Assembly: GCA_040768125.1 (NCBI GenBank)
Contig: JAXGNG010000001.1
Coordinates: forward strand, 1,612,001-1,676,000
Length of the DNA: 64,000 bases
Reading direction: 5' to 3'
DNA from: RBG-16-49-21 sp040768125
Lineage (GTDB): Bacteria; Spirochaetota; UBA4802; UBA5550
In this document: positions 24,697 to 33,293 of the stretch, in pieces
How positions within the stretch are numbered: position 1 is the stretch's first letter
Layout of the letters: every line of letters starts with the position of its first letter
Notes under the pieces: generated by a model
What the model was told of the DNA's origin: nothing
Databases searched by the model: none
Seen by the model: only the letters and a program-made list of their open reading frames with translations
Program-made: the position numbers and the translations under genes

Positions 24697-25332
24697 ATGA
24701 AGAGGATCGTTTCGGCCGCGGCCCTTCTGATCAGCGGTTATTTCATCTTCACCATCGTGAGGCACATGATCGCCCCCGGGACGAACACCGGGTACACCCG
24801 CGTGCTTTTGTTCGCCTGCCTGGGAGCCATACCGATATCCTTCATGATGATGGTCGCGGGGGCCACGGGCAAGTGGAGCGCCCTGGCCGACCAGGCCAGG
24901 GAAGCGGCCGGTGGGAGCGGTCCCCTCTACGCGCTTGCCCTGGGTGGTCTCGTCACCGTGGCCCTGGTCCTTCCCGTGGCGCTCCTCGCGGCGGCCTGGT
25001 ACGCCATGGGTATGCGGTTCGGCTTTCTTTTCGTGCTTTTCTTCGTACCGGTCGTGATGCGCCTCGCCACGGCGCCGGCGAAGGACTGCGCGGTGAACGG
25101 CGTCATCCAGGCGCTCCTTTTTTTCGGGGCGATCCTTGCCGGCGCGGGGATCGCCGCCCTGGCGGAGAAGCGTTCCTCAACGGAGGTCTACGCGCGGCAG
25201 GTCCAGGCCTTCTGGGAGGGGTACGACTCCGCGTCCTCCGCCCGTATGTTTTTCGCCGCCGCGCTGTTCGCCCTGGCGAACCAGCTCATCGAGTTCGGCT
25301 TCGCCATCGCGGGGCTCGTGAGGGGTCGGTAA
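24697..25332 (+). CDS. Five-to-six-helix membrane protein of unknown function
   Basis: 211 residues. Hydrophobic segments lie near 5-22, 37-58, 77-103, 105-122, 133-155 and 183-205. A charged segment RSSTEVYARQVQAFWEGYDSASS separates the last two. The N-terminus could also serve as an uncleaved signal anchor. No family recognised. It is a single gene convergent with the SDR gene, and the two share a long perfect hairpin (25337-25380) as transcript end. Confidence 0.65.
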   Translation: MKRIVSAAALLISGYFIFTIVRHMIAPGTNTGYTRVLLFACLGAIPISFMMMVAGATGKWSALADQAREAAGGSGPLYALALGGLVTVALVLPVALLAAAWYAMGMRFGFLFVLFFVPVVMRLATAPAKDCAVNGVIQALLFFGAILAGAGIAALAEKRSSTEVYARQVQAFWEGYDSASSARMFFAAALFALANQLIEFGFAIAGLVRGR

Positions 25333-25336
25333 AGGA

Positions 25337-25380
25337 TCCCGCCCGAAGGCGGGGTCAGGTGGCCCCGCCTTCGGGCGGGA
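25337..25380. terminator. 18-bp perfect hairpin shared by convergent genes
   Basis: TCCCGCCCGAAGGCGGGG (25337-25354), loop of 8 bases, then CCCCGCCTTCGGGCGGGA (25363-25380). It lies 4 bases after the membrane protein stop. The loop holds the SDR stop codon (25355-25357), and the right arm encodes the SDR C-terminus (PPEGGAT). There is no T tract, but the stem is perfect and extremely GC-rich. Confidence 0.6.
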
Positions 25381-26212
25381 CCCCCAGGTACCTCTCGATG
25401 AGGCCCTTTCGGTACAACCATGCCATGGCCCTGAAATAGAGTTCGGGGCACCTCCGCTTGATGAGCCAGACGAGCTTCCCGTCCACGGGGGTCACCAGGT
25501 AGAATCGGTTTTTTTCGATCCATTTGATGATGAGCAGGGCGATGGCCCCGGCCGTGGTCCTGCTTTTATCAAACATCTTTTCCGCCAGGATCCGCTGGCG
25601 CGCGTCCGGTGAGGTGAACCGGTCCAGGAGGTTTGTCCTGAAAAAAGAGGGACAGACCGCCGTGACACCTATGCCGTGCGGCGACAGCTCGAGCCGCAGT
25701 GTCTCCGAGAGGGAGAGGGCCGCGGCCTTCGTGAAATTGTAGGAGCCCATCTCCGGGAGGGAGGCGATGGCGGCGCTCGAGGCGATGTTCACGATGTGAC
25801 CGCGTCCCTGCTCCTTGAGGAGGGGGATGGCGGCGCGGCAGCCGTGGATGATGCTCTTCGCGTTGATGCCGATGATCCAGTCCCACTTCGCCAGGGGTAT
25901 CTTTTCCATGAGCCCGCCGGCGGCGACACCGGCGTTGTTGACCAGGACGTCCAGGCCCCCCCATTTTTTCTTCACCGAGGCGAGGGCCCGGGTGAAATCC
26001 CCGGGGCGCGTCACGTCGAGGGGCATGGCCAGGGGCGCGCCCCCGGCCTCCCTCGCCAGGTCCGCCGTTTCGGCGATCCGCTTCCTGTCGATGTCGGTGA
26101 CGGCGATACGCCACCCCCTGGCGGCGAACTCGAGACAGAGGGCCCTGCCGAGGCCGCTCCCCGCGCCGGTGATGAGTACGCGCTTCTCCGGGAATTTACT
26201 GTTGATCTTCAT
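25355..26212 (-). CDS. Short-chain dehydrogenase/reductase
   Basis: 285 residues. Classical SDR with the NAD(P) motif near the N-terminus (LITGAGSGLGRALCLEFAARGW; TGxxxGxG), DVTRPGD, NNAGVAAGG, catalytic Ser in NIASSAAIASLPEMGS and the YxxxK pair in SYNFTKAAALS. PSFFRTNL follows. A C-terminal extension of about 60 residues (KWIEKNRFYLVTPVDGKLVWLIKRRCPELYFRAMAWLYRKG) resembles the amphipathic or membrane-associating ends of SDRs acting on lipid substrates. The start is the ATG at 26210-26212 with GGGGGAAG upstream. The substrate cannot be told from sequence. Confidence 0.88.
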   Translation of the reverse strand: MKINSKFPEKRVLITGAGSGLGRALCLEFAARGWRIAVTDIDRKRIAETADLAREAGGAPLAMPLDVTRPGDFTRALASVKKKWGGLDVLVNNAGVAAGGLMEKIPLAKWDWIIGINAKSIIHGCRAAIPLLKEQGRGHIVNIASSAAIASLPEMGSYNFTKAAALSLSETLRLELSPHGIGVTAVCPSFFRTNLLDRFTSPDARQRILAEKMFDKSRTTAGAIALLIIKWIEKNRFYLVTPVDGKLVWLIKRRCPELYFRAMAWLYRKGLIERYLGVPPEGGAT

Positions 26213-26373
26213 GGTTTTCTTCCCCCGGTTCATGTGATTGATGCGTTGGTGATCATAGGGCGACGAGGCGCCAATTGTAAAGCGAAAACATGGTATGGCG
26301 TGATGGACGGGTTTTTTCCCGGGGGAAACGTCTGTCCCCCGGTCCCCGATAACATGATTGACACCGCGCGTTC

Positions 26374-27108
26374 ATGGTGTACACCGTACGCATGGGAGCT
26401 CCAACCGACGATCACGCATCCGGGCACACCGTCCTCATCATCGAAGACGAGCCGGGAATCGTGGACACCCTGGTCTACGCCCTGTCCACCGAGGGCTTCG
26501 AGGCGCTCTCCGCGCCGACGGGGCGTGCGGGGCTCTCCATCATCCGGGAGCGTCCCGTGGACCTGGTGGTCCTTGACATAGGGCTTCCCGACGCCAGCGG
26601 GTTTGACGTGCTCAGGGAGATGCGCGGGTTCTCCCGCGTCCCGGTGCTCTTCCTCACCGCGCGGTCCGGCGAGATCGACCGTGTCCTGGGCCTCGAGCTC
26701 GGGGCGGACGATTACGTGGTGAAGCCCTTCAGCCCCCGGGAGGTGGTCTCGCGCGTGAGGGCGATACTGCGGCGGACCGGGGGTGCCTCCCCGGGGACCA
26801 GCGTCCCTCCCGGGCTCTTCGTCGTGGACGAACGGAAGCGGACCGTCACCTATTGCGGCGAAACCCTCAGGCTCCCCCGTTATGAATTCGACATCCTCAG
26901 GCTTTTCATCTCGAGGCCGGGCTGGGTTTTTTCCCGGGAGCAGATCATGGATCTCGTCTGGACCGAGCCGGAGGAAAGCTTCGAGCGCACCGTGGACGCC
27001 CACATCAAGTCGATCCGCGGCAAGCTCAGGTCGGTGCGGGCCGACCTCGATCCCATCGTGACCCACCGGGGAATCGGCTATTCCCTCAGGGAGGACCTGT
27101 GTCCCTGA
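26374..27108 (+). CDS. creB: OmpR-family response regulator CreB
   Basis: 244 residues; receiver (TVLIIEDEPGIVDTLVYAL, LVVLDIGLPDASGFDVLREM, VLFLTARSGEIDRVLGLELG, DDYVVKPFSP) followed by a winged-helix DNA-binding domain (RYEFDILRLFISRPGWVFSREQIMDLVW ... RTVDAHIKSIRGKL, HRGIGYSL). The assignment to CreB rests on order: it is followed by a CreC-like kinase and CreD. In E. coli CreBC responds to carbon metabolism and envelope state and binds TTCAC repeats; such repeats lie before creD here. An alternative start is the ATG at 26392, closer to the receiver. The upstream gap of 161 bases shows no clear promoter. Confidence 0.88.
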   Translation: MVYTVRMGAPTDDHASGHTVLIIEDEPGIVDTLVYALSTEGFEALSAPTGRAGLSIIRERPVDLVVLDIGLPDASGFDVLREMRGFSRVPVLFLTARSGEIDRVLGLELGADDYVVKPFSPREVVSRVRAILRRTGGASPGTSVPPGLFVVDERKRTVTYCGETLRLPRYEFDILRLFISRPGWVFSREQIMDLVWTEPEESFERTVDAHIKSIRGKLRSVRADLDPIVTHRGIGYSLREDLCP

Positions 27109-28523
27109 AGGCGAGGATACTGATCGGCTTTTTCGTCATCTTCGGGGCGGCCTCCTGGCTCATCGGGGATTCCCTCGTCAAGGAGATGCGCCCCCGCTAC
27201 CTCGAGGCCGTCGAGGAATCGCTGAACGACACCGCGCACATCCTGGCATCCATGATGGAGCACCAGGTGAAAGGCGGGAAGCTGGACGCGTCGCTCCTCC
27301 GTGATTTCATCGCCAGGGCGGGGGAGCGCTCCTTTTCCGCGCGCATATTCGGCTACCGCAAAACCAGGGTGGGCCTTGACGTGTACGTGACCGACGACAG
27401 GGGGAGGGTCGTCTTCGATTCCCGGGGTGATGACGAGATCGGGAAGGACTATTCACGCTGGAACGACGTCTACCTCACCCTGCGGGGGCACTACGGAGCG
27501 CGCTCCACCCGCGGCGATCCGGAGGATCCCGCGTCGAGCCTTCTCTACGTGGCGGCCCCCATCATGCACCGGGGGCGGATACTCGGCGTCCTCACCGTCA
27601 TCAAGCCCCAGGACAGCGTCACCCCCTTCATCGACATCGCCAGGCGCAAGCTCATCACGGGCGGCGCCGTCATGGTCGCCGCCATGGCGCTTCTTAGCCT
27701 GGTGTTTTCAGCCTGGATCGGCAGGCCCCTCACTAGGCTGCGCCGCTACGTGGCCGGCCTGCGAAGCGACGGGAGCGCGCGCCTTCCCCGCCTCGGCGCC
27801 CCGGAAATCCGCGACCTTGGAAGGGAGTTCGAGTCCCTCTGGGAGGAGCTCAAGGGGAAGCGGTTTATCGAGGAATACGTCCAGACCCTCACGCACGAGC
27901 TCAAGAGCCCCCTCACTTCCATCAGGGGTTCGGCGGAGCTCGTCCAGGAGGAGATGCCCGAGGAGCGCCGCCGGGAATTCTGTCAAAACATTCTTCGCGA
28001 AACCGGCAGGATGGGGGACCTCATTGAAAAGATGCTCGAGCTGTCGGCCCTGGAGAACAGGCGGGAGCTGCGGGACCGGGAGCGCGTGCCAATCGCCCCC
28101 CTCGTCGCCGAGGTGCGCGACGGCTTCGCGCCGCAGGTCGCCCGGAAGGGCCTTCGGATCGATGACGCCGTCGACCCGAAGGCCGAGGTCACGGGGGAAC
28201 GGTTCCTGCTTCGCCACGCCCTGGCGAACCTGCTCGACAACGCGATTCGGTACAGCCCCGAAGGGGGGACCATCAGCATCTCGACCGGGAAGAGGGACGG
28301 GTTCCTGGAGATCTCGATAACGGACCAGGGCCCGGGAATACCGGATTACGCCACGGAACGGGTGTTCCATCGGTTTTATTCCCTTCCCGATCCCGTTACG
28401 GGAAAAAAAAGCACCGGCCTGGGACTCTCCTTCGTGCGTGAGATCGCGGCCCTCCACGGCGGGAGGGCCGAGGTCGTGAACCTCCCGGGCGGCACCCGGG
28501 CCTCGATCCTCATCCCCGCGTAG
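27099..28523 (+). CDS. creC: Sensor histidine kinase CreC
   Basis: 474 residues. It starts at a GTG that overlaps creB by 10 bases, with GGGAGG just upstream. Transmembrane helices at about 5-26 and 188-209 enclose a periplasmic sensor domain of about 160 residues (DVYVTDDRGRVVFDSRGDDEIGKDYSRW is typical of CreC). HAMP follows, then the H-box (TLTHELKSPLTSIRGSAEL, His about 267) and the ATPase boxes (ALANLLDNAIRYSPEGG, ITDQGPGIP, GLGLSFVREI). The product would autophosphorylate and pass phosphate to CreB. Domain order and gene order both match E. coli CreC. Confidence 0.9.
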   Translation: MSLKARILIGFFVIFGAASWLIGDSLVKEMRPRYLEAVEESLNDTAHILASMMEHQVKGGKLDASLLRDFIARAGERSFSARIFGYRKTRVGLDVYVTDDRGRVVFDSRGDDEIGKDYSRWNDVYLTLRGHYGARSTRGDPEDPASSLLYVAAPIMHRGRILGVLTVIKPQDSVTPFIDIARRKLITGGAVMVAAMALLSLVFSAWIGRPLTRLRRYVAGLRSDGSARLPRLGAPEIRDLGREFESLWEELKGKRFIEEYVQTLTHELKSPLTSIRGSAELVQEEMPEERRREFCQNILRETGRMGDLIEKMLELSALENRRELRDRERVPIAPLVAEVRDGFAPQVARKGLRIDDAVDPKAEVTGERFLLRHALANLLDNAIRYSPEGGTISISTGKRDGFLEISITDQGPGIPDYATERVFHRFYSLPDPVTGKKSTGLGLSFVREIAALHGGRAEVVNLPGGTRASILIPA

Positions 28524-28530
28524 TATTTTT

Positions 28531-28562
28531 TTCACTTCACGCACGCTTCATACTCTCTTCAT
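28531..28562 (+). promoter_or_regulatory. cre-tag-like direct repeats before creD
   Basis: TTCAC (28536-28540), 6 bases, TTCAT (28547-28551), 6 bases, TTCAT (28558-28562): three units with an exact 11-bp period; an extra TTCAC abuts at 28531. The E. coli CreB operator is TTCAC-N6-TTCAC. The array lies 44-75 bases before the creD ATG, right after the creC stop, so creD may have its own CreB-controlled promoter. Confidence 0.6.
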
Positions 28563-28605
28563 ATTCAATCCGCACCTTGAAGAAAAATCCAAGGAGCGAT
28601 GCGTC

Positions 28606-29964
28606 ATGAAAGTAAATGTCAAGAATTCCCCGGGTTTCAAGGTGGTCTTCACCGGTTTCCTGGCCATCGTGCTCATGATACCCCTTGTCATGGTGCGCGG
28701 TCTCGTCAGGGAGCGCGAGAGCAGGCGCGAAGAGGCGATCCAGGAGGTGAGCTCCCGGTGGGGGCATCCCCAGAAGGTATCGGGACCGGTCCTGGTGATC
28801 CCCTACCGGCATACCTACGTGGAGAAGGTGGACGGCAGGAATGTAACGCGCACAACGGTTGAGAACGCCTATTTCCTTCCCGAGACCGTGGCCGTAAAGG
28901 GGAGCCTCGTGCCGGAGAAGAGATCGCGCGGGCTCTACGAGGTGGTCCTGTACAGTCTCAGGGACCTCGCCGTCTCGGGGGCCTTCACCGGTCCCAACTT
29001 CGGTAAACTCGGCATCGCCGGGGACCGGGTGCTGTGGGAGCAGGCCTACGTCGCCGTGGGCATCCCTGACACGCGGGGCATACCGCGGGGCGTCACGATG
29101 AAGTGGAACGGCCGCGAGCTCCCGTTCCATCCCGGGGTCAAAAACGCGGGCATCTACCGGAATGGCATCCACGCGCCGGTTCCCGGCCTGCGCGGGGCGG
29201 CGCGCGGCAGGTTCGAGTATTCCTTCGTGCTAAACCTTCGCGGCAGTTCCTCCCTCAATTTTTTTCCCATGGGGAAGGACACCTCCGTGGAGATTGATTC
29301 CACCTGGCCCCACCCGAGCTTTACCGGCGCGTACCTCCCGTCAAAGCGGCGCGTGGGCGACGACGGCTTCAGGGCGCATTGGGAGGTCTCGCATTTCGGC
29401 AGGAATTTCGCACAGGAGTTCGCCGGGGGCGAGGTGCCGTCCCAGGAGGAGCTTGACGCGTCATCCTTCGGCGTGCGGCTCTTCATGCCCGTCGATTTCT
29501 ACCAGAAATGCGAGCGCGCGGTGAAATACGGCTTCCTGTTCATCTCCCTCACGTTCCTGGCCTTTTTCCTCTTCGAGCTCTTCAACGGGCTGTCGATTCA
29601 TCCATTCCAGTACCTGATGGTGGGCTTCGCCATGTGCCTCTTTTACCTGCTCTTCCTGGCGCTTTCGGAGCACATAGGATTTTTGCCCTCCTACGCCATC
29701 GCCAGCTGCGCCGTCATGGCCCTGATCACGGGATACAGCGCGAAGGTCCTGGGAACGCACCGTCGCGCCGGCGCGATGTTCGGCCTTCTCTTCGGTCTTT
29801 ACTCCGTGCTGTTCGTTCTCCTGGAAAACGAGGATTACGCGCTCCTCATGGGGGCCGGCATACTCTTCGCGATACTCGCGGGGGTGATGTACCTCACCAG
29901 GAACGTGGACTGGTACCGGATCAGGCTCGGCCACCGGGAGGCGGAAACCGCGGTTGACGGATGA
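28606..29964 (+). CDS. creD: Inner membrane protein CreD
   Basis: 452 residues, the family length. An N-terminal helix (about 10-28) is followed by a large periplasmic domain with CreD-type patterns: VSSRWGHPQKVSGPVLVIPY, then ENAYFLPETVAVKGSLVPEKRSRGLYEVVLYS, and SSLNFFPMGKDTSVEIDSTWPHPSF. After about residue 305 come about six helices starting KYGFLFISLTFLAFFLFELF, with LSIHPFQYLMVGFAMCLFYLLFLALSEHIGF, the most conserved block of the family. CreD affects envelope integrity and colicin/beta-lactam tolerance in Gammaproteobacteria; its biochemical role is unknown. A good AAGGAG site precedes it. Confidence 0.93.
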   Translation: MKVNVKNSPGFKVVFTGFLAIVLMIPLVMVRGLVRERESRREEAIQEVSSRWGHPQKVSGPVLVIPYRHTYVEKVDGRNVTRTTVENAYFLPETVAVKGSLVPEKRSRGLYEVVLYSLRDLAVSGAFTGPNFGKLGIAGDRVLWEQAYVAVGIPDTRGIPRGVTMKWNGRELPFHPGVKNAGIYRNGIHAPVPGLRGAARGRFEYSFVLNLRGSSSLNFFPMGKDTSVEIDSTWPHPSFTGAYLPSKRRVGDDGFRAHWEVSHFGRNFAQEFAGGEVPSQEELDASSFGVRLFMPVDFYQKCERAVKYGFLFISLTFLAFFLFELFNGLSIHPFQYLMVGFAMCLFYLLFLALSEHIGFLPSYAIASCAVMALITGYSAKVLGTHRRAGAMFGLLFGLYSVLFVLLENEDYALLMGAGILFAILAGVMYLTRNVDWYRIRLGHREAETAVDG

Positions 29965-29971
29965 TGAACCG

Positions 29972-30022
29972 GGCGCGGGGGAGGGGCCGCCCCCATCGCG
30001 GGCGGCCCTTTCTTCCCGCGCC
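29972..30022. terminator. Large nested hairpin between convergent creD and a membrane protein gene
   Basis: The outer stem GGCGCGGG (29972-29979) pairs with CCCGCGCC (30015-30022); the inner GGGCCGCCC (29984-29992) pairs with GGGCGGCCC (30000-30008). It begins 8 bases after the creD stop and ends 11 bases from the stop of the opposing gene. A bidirectional transcript end is likely although no long T tract follows. Confidence 0.55.
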
Positions 30023-30032
30023 ATTGTAAAGA

Positions 30033-30458
30033 TCACCGCGTCACGCGGAGCGCCTTCCGGTTCAACAGGAGACATGTTGCCGCGAGAATCTCCACCGGCG
30101 CTATCGAGATCAGCAGCATTTCACATGGGGCGTTGGCGGTATAGGCCTTCTCAAGAAGAATGGCAAAGACCGGAAATATGAGCAGGATTGCCGCAGAAAC
30201 GATCATCGACACCGTGAAAAACGCGACCGGGCGCCGGGCGGCGTCGCCTTTACCCTTTTTCACGATCGTGACGACTGTCAGGATCCCGAGGAGGACGCAG
30301 CAGAACACTCCCGCGGGCCAGATGAAGACCAGGAACACGAGGCCCCCCAGGTTGTCGGCCCACGCGCAATCCGCGGCCACCATGCCGGCGAGGAGAAATG
30401 ACGCCAGAGTGAGGGCTCTCAACATGAACGATCGTGACCGTGGTGATGTTTCCTTCAT
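30033..30458 (-). CDS. Membrane protein with three to four helices
   Basis: 141 residues from the ATG at 30456-30458, which has GGGGAGG 11 bases upstream. Hydrophobic segments lie at about 13-31, 37-60, 79-98 and 110-132, with a basic loop KKGKGDAARRP in the middle. The end is basic (NRKALRVTR). I do not recognise a family. It is a single gene divergent from the MmcQ/YjbR-sdaA pair and convergent with creD; no functional hint from context. Confidence 0.65.
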   Translation of the reverse strand: MKETSPRSRSFMLRALTLASFLLAGMVAADCAWADNLGGLVFLVFIWPAGVFCCVLLGILTVVTIVKKGKGDAARRPVAFFTVSMIVSAAILLIFPVFAILLEKAYTANAPCEMLLISIAPVEILAATCLLLNRKALRVTR

Positions 30459-30633
30459 GGCGCGGTATCCTCCCCATTCGATACGCATGCCTGCCGGCAG
30501 CACTCGCCGCAGAGGTTCTTGAAGCCGGTAAAGTATCATGATTGCGGGAGCTCCTGTCGATTACTTTTTGCGGGTCATGACGGGGCGCAGAAAATGTGCT
30601 CGCCCTTTCCGCCGCGGGGTGGTACAATGGAAC

Positions 30634-30978
30634 ATGCTCGGTCTCGGGGAGATACGCGACTACTGCGGGAAGAAGAAGGGGGCGGTGGAGGATTTTCCCT
30701 TCGATTTTTCGACCCTGGTTTTCAAGGTGGGGGGAAAGATGTTTGCCCTCATGAGCATCGACGCGGAGCCGGTTTCAATCAACCTGAAGTGCGACCCCTT
30801 CCTCTCCCTGGAGCTCCGCGCGCGCTACCCCCAGGTCACGCCGGGGTACCACATGAACAAGAAGCACTGGAACACGCTCCTCGTGGACGGCGCGATACCC
30901 GACGACGAGGTATTGCGGCTCATCGACCACTCCTACGAGCTGGTGGCCCGAAGCCCGAAGAAGGGGGCGAAGCGATGA
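30634..30978 (+). CDS. MmcQ/YjbR family protein
   Basis: 114 residues, MLGLGEIRDYCGKKKGAVED at the start. The family marks are plain: DFPFDFSTLVFKVGGKMFAL, then SINLKCDPFLSLELRARYPQVTPGYHMNKKHWNTLLVDGAIPDDEVLRLIDHSYELV. This is the CyaY-like fold of MmcQ/YjbR proteins, proposed but not proven to bind DNA. The ATG at 30634 begins at the family start. Its TGA overlaps the ATG of sdaA by four bases (ATGA), so the two are translationally coupled. Confidence 0.88.
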   Translation: MLGLGEIRDYCGKKKGAVEDFPFDFSTLVFKVGGKMFALMSIDAEPVSINLKCDPFLSLELRARYPQVTPGYHMNKKHWNTLLVDGAIPDDEVLRLIDHSYELVARSPKKGAKR

Positions 30979-32192
30979 AATCACTGCGGGAGCTCTACCG
31001 GATCGGCCCCGGCCCCTCGAGCAGCCACACCGTGGGGCCGTCGAGGGCGGCTGCTTTGTTCCGGGAGAGAAACGCCTCCCGTGCCGCGTCGTACCGGGTG
31101 ACCCTCCATGGAAGCCTGGCGGCCACGGGGAAGGGGCACCTGACCGACCGGGCGATCGAGTCGGCCCTCGGGCCTGCGGCATGCGAAATCATCTGGGACC
31201 CCGAACGGGAGCTTCCCCTTCACCCCAACGGCATGGTCTTCGAGGCCCTTGACGCGTCGGGAGGGACCGTCGATTCCTGGAGGGTCTACAGCATCGGCGG
31301 GGGCGCCCTCATGGAGGGCGGCGGGTCCACGGACACCCCCGACGTGTACCCCTTCGAGACGATGACCGAACTCATTGAGCGCTGCGACGGCGAGGGCACC
31401 TCGATATGGAATTATGCCGAGGTGTGCGAAGGCCCGGGAATCTGGGATCACCTGCGCTGCGTGCGTGACGCGATGAAGAAGGCCATCGACAGGGGGCTGG
31501 AGGCCGAGGGCGTGCTTCCCGGGGGGCTGAACCTCCCCAGGAAGGCCTCGTCGTATCACGCCAGGAGCCGCCAGATGAAGGGCTACCTGGAAAAAACGGG
31601 GATGATATTTTCATACGCCCTGGCGGTGGCCGAGGAGAACGCCTCGGGCGGAATCGTCGTGACCGCGCCGACCTGCGGCTCCGCGGGCGTACTCCCCGCC
31701 GTGCTTTTCTTCATGAAGGCTTTTTACGCCATGGGTGAGGAAAAGCTCCTCAGGGCGCTGGCCACGGCGGGCATAATCGGCAACTTCGTGAAGCGCAACG
31801 CATCGATTTCCGGCGCGGAGGTGGGCTGCCAGGGCGAGGTGGGCGCCGCCTGCGCCATGGCGGCCGGGGCGGCGACGCAGCTCATGGGAGGCACTCCCCA
31901 CCAGGTGGAGTACGCCGCGGAGATGGGGCTGGAGCACCACCTGGGTCTTACCTGCGACCCCATCATGGGCCTCGTCCAGATACCCTGCATCGAGAGGAAC
32001 GCCATCGCCGCGGTGAGGGCCATGGACTGCGCATCCTACGTGCTCCTGTCGGACGGGCGCCACCTGGTGTCCTTTGACGAGGCGGTGAGGACCATGGCCC
32101 AGACGGGAAGGGACATGAAGAGCTGTTACCGGGAAACGGCCCGTGGGGGACTCGCGTATTTTCACGGGGCCCCGGGAGAAGGGAAGAAGTAG
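30975..32192 (+). CDS. sdaA: L-serine ammonia-lyase (iron-sulfur type)
   Basis: 405 residues, with the beta and alpha domains on one chain. The start has SLRELYRIGPGPSSSHTVGPSRA, the conserved phosphate/serine-binding SSSHT block. The alpha part carries the cluster Cys: TAPTCGSAGVLPA, GAEVGCQGEVGAACAMAAGA and LTCDPIMGLVQIPCIERNA. It converts L-serine to pyruvate and ammonia using a [4Fe-4S] cluster that binds substrate directly. The C-terminal part of about 35 residues is short. The gene is coupled to the MmcQ/YjbR gene upstream and probably forms a two-gene operon. Confidence 0.93.
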   Translation: MKSLRELYRIGPGPSSSHTVGPSRAAALFRERNASRAASYRVTLHGSLAATGKGHLTDRAIESALGPAACEIIWDPERELPLHPNGMVFEALDASGGTVDSWRVYSIGGGALMEGGGSTDTPDVYPFETMTELIERCDGEGTSIWNYAEVCEGPGIWDHLRCVRDAMKKAIDRGLEAEGVLPGGLNLPRKASSYHARSRQMKGYLEKTGMIFSYALAVAEENASGGIVVTAPTCGSAGVLPAVLFFMKAFYAMGEEKLLRALATAGIIGNFVKRNASISGAEVGCQGEVGAACAMAAGAATQLMGGTPHQVEYAAEMGLEHHLGLTCDPIMGLVQIPCIERNAIAAVRAMDCASYVLLSDGRHLVSFDEAVRTMAQTGRDMKSCYRETARGGLAYFHGAPGEGKK

Positions 32193-32195
32193 CAT

Positions 32196-32233
32196 GCGCC
32201 CAGGGGCCTGATCCACGCGTCAGGATAGGGCGC
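32196..32233 (+). terminator. Hairpin after sdaA
   Basis: GCGCCC (32196-32201) pairs with GGGCGC (32228-32233), with an inner CCTGA/TCAGG stem (32207-32211 and 32220-32224). It starts 3 bases after the sdaA stop. No T tract follows; it could be a transcript-end or stability hairpin. Confidence 0.35.
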
Positions 32234-32306
32234 GCGTGGGGCGATCTCGCGGCACCGCGATGCCGGCCTGATGGCGGGCACCATTTCAGACAACAGGGAG
32301 GCTTCC

Positions 32307-32657
32307 ATGAAGAAAAGCGCGTTCATTACCATTTCGGTTTTCGCGTCAGTCGTCCTTTCCGCGGGCCTGCTCCTTGCGGAAGCGAGCTTCACCGGGACCT
32401 GGAACACCGCCTGGGGTCCCGTGGAGATGAAGCAGACCGGGGCAAGGGTGGAGGGAACCTACGGGGGGAAGTTCCCCGGGAGGTTCCAGGGTTCCGTGGA
32501 GGGGAGAAAGCTCAGCTTCGAGTGGATCGGCGACAACGGCGAGCGGGGGAGAGGGGTGTTCGTCCTTTCCGATGACGGCGCCAGCTTCGTCGGCACATGG
32601 GGGAGCGGGGCCAGCGACTCCAACGGCGGGCCCTGGAACGGCGCGCGGGTAAAGTAG
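32307..32657 (+). CDS. Small exported beta-rich protein
   Basis: 116 residues, with GGGAGG 6 bases before the ATG. A signal peptide (KKSAFITISVFASVVLSAGLLLAEA) ends near residue 26. The mature 90 residues are repeats of short strands (FTGTWNTAWGPVEMKQTGARVEGTYGGK; GRFQGSVEGRKLSFEWIGDNGERGRGVFVLSDDGASFVGTW), a pattern of small lipocalin-like or OmpA-like beta sheets in many secreted proteins of unknown function. Single gene on the plus strand, convergent with the GNAT gene. Confidence 0.75.
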   Translation: MKKSAFITISVFASVVLSAGLLLAEASFTGTWNTAWGPVEMKQTGARVEGTYGGKFPGRFQGSVEGRKLSFEWIGDNGERGRGVFVLSDDGASFVGTWGSGASDSNGGPWNGARVK

Positions 32658-32705
32658 CCCGCGCTGAACCCGGATCGGTACGCTCTTCCTGGAAGTCCGG
32701 GCCTG

Positions 32706-33293
32706 TCAGAGGGGGCGCTTCAGGAGAAAGGAGCCGCCGCGGAAGGGGAGTTTTTCATGGTATTCCAGGGGCACGTCCCCGGCATGAAGGAACCCCTTTT
32801 TCGCGTAGAGGGCCCGGGCCGGCGCGTTTTCCGCGAGGACGATGAGGCTCAGGGAAGAGAACCCGAGGCCGCGCGCCCTTTCCGCCACCGCGTCGATGAG
32901 CATACCGGCGAGGCCCCGTCTCCTGAACTCCCCGTGCACGGCCAGGGCGTCAATGTAGAGGCTGTCGGGGACGCGTGATTCGAAGATGCCCTTCAGGTGA
33001 GCGAGCCTTTCGGGGGGGAAGAACCGCCTCATCTCATCGTTGATTCCCTGGTGGCGCGACGGGTAGGATATGGCCGCTCCCGCCACGGAGCCCCCGACAT
33101 CGGCAACAATGGTATTGGCATAGTTATAGAAGCCCTCGTCGGATGAGATAATCTCGCCCAGGACCTCAACGGGCCGTTTTCCCGGAACCAGACCCTCGTA
33201 CAGGAAGTCGACGACCCCGCTGGAGGCGATGCTGTCGAGCTCGGCGATCTGATGGCTTTCGTCCTTTCTCGCGGGGCGAATGACGGCGTTCAT
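32706..33293 (-). CDS. GNAT family N-acetyltransferase
   Basis: 195 residues. The acetyl-CoA-binding block is clear: LYIDALAVHGEFRRRGLAGMLIDAVAERARGLGFSSLSLIVLAENAPARALYAKKGF (R/Q-x-x-G-x-G/A, then the N-A-R-A-L-Y motif). The N-terminus (VIRPARKDESHQIAELDSIASSGVVDFL) is the usual first strand and helix. The substrate is unknown. Its ATG overlaps the stop of the acetoacetate-decarboxylase-like gene upstream by four bases (ATGA), so the two are expressed together. Confidence 0.9.
   Translation of the reverse strand: MNAVIRPARKDESHQIAELDSIASSGVVDFLYEGLVPGKRPVEVLGEIISSDEGFYNYANTIVADVGGSVAGAAISYPSRHQGINDEMRRFFPPERLAHLKGIFESRVPDSLYIDALAVHGEFRRRGLAGMLIDAVAERARGLGFSSLSLIVLAENAPARALYAKKGFLHAGDVPLEYHEKLPFRGGSFLLKRPL

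Noticed and set aside
24559..24765. Minus-strand frame of 68 codons upstream of the membrane protein gene
   Set aside because: No ribosome site, odd composition, and it runs through the AT-rich promoter region.
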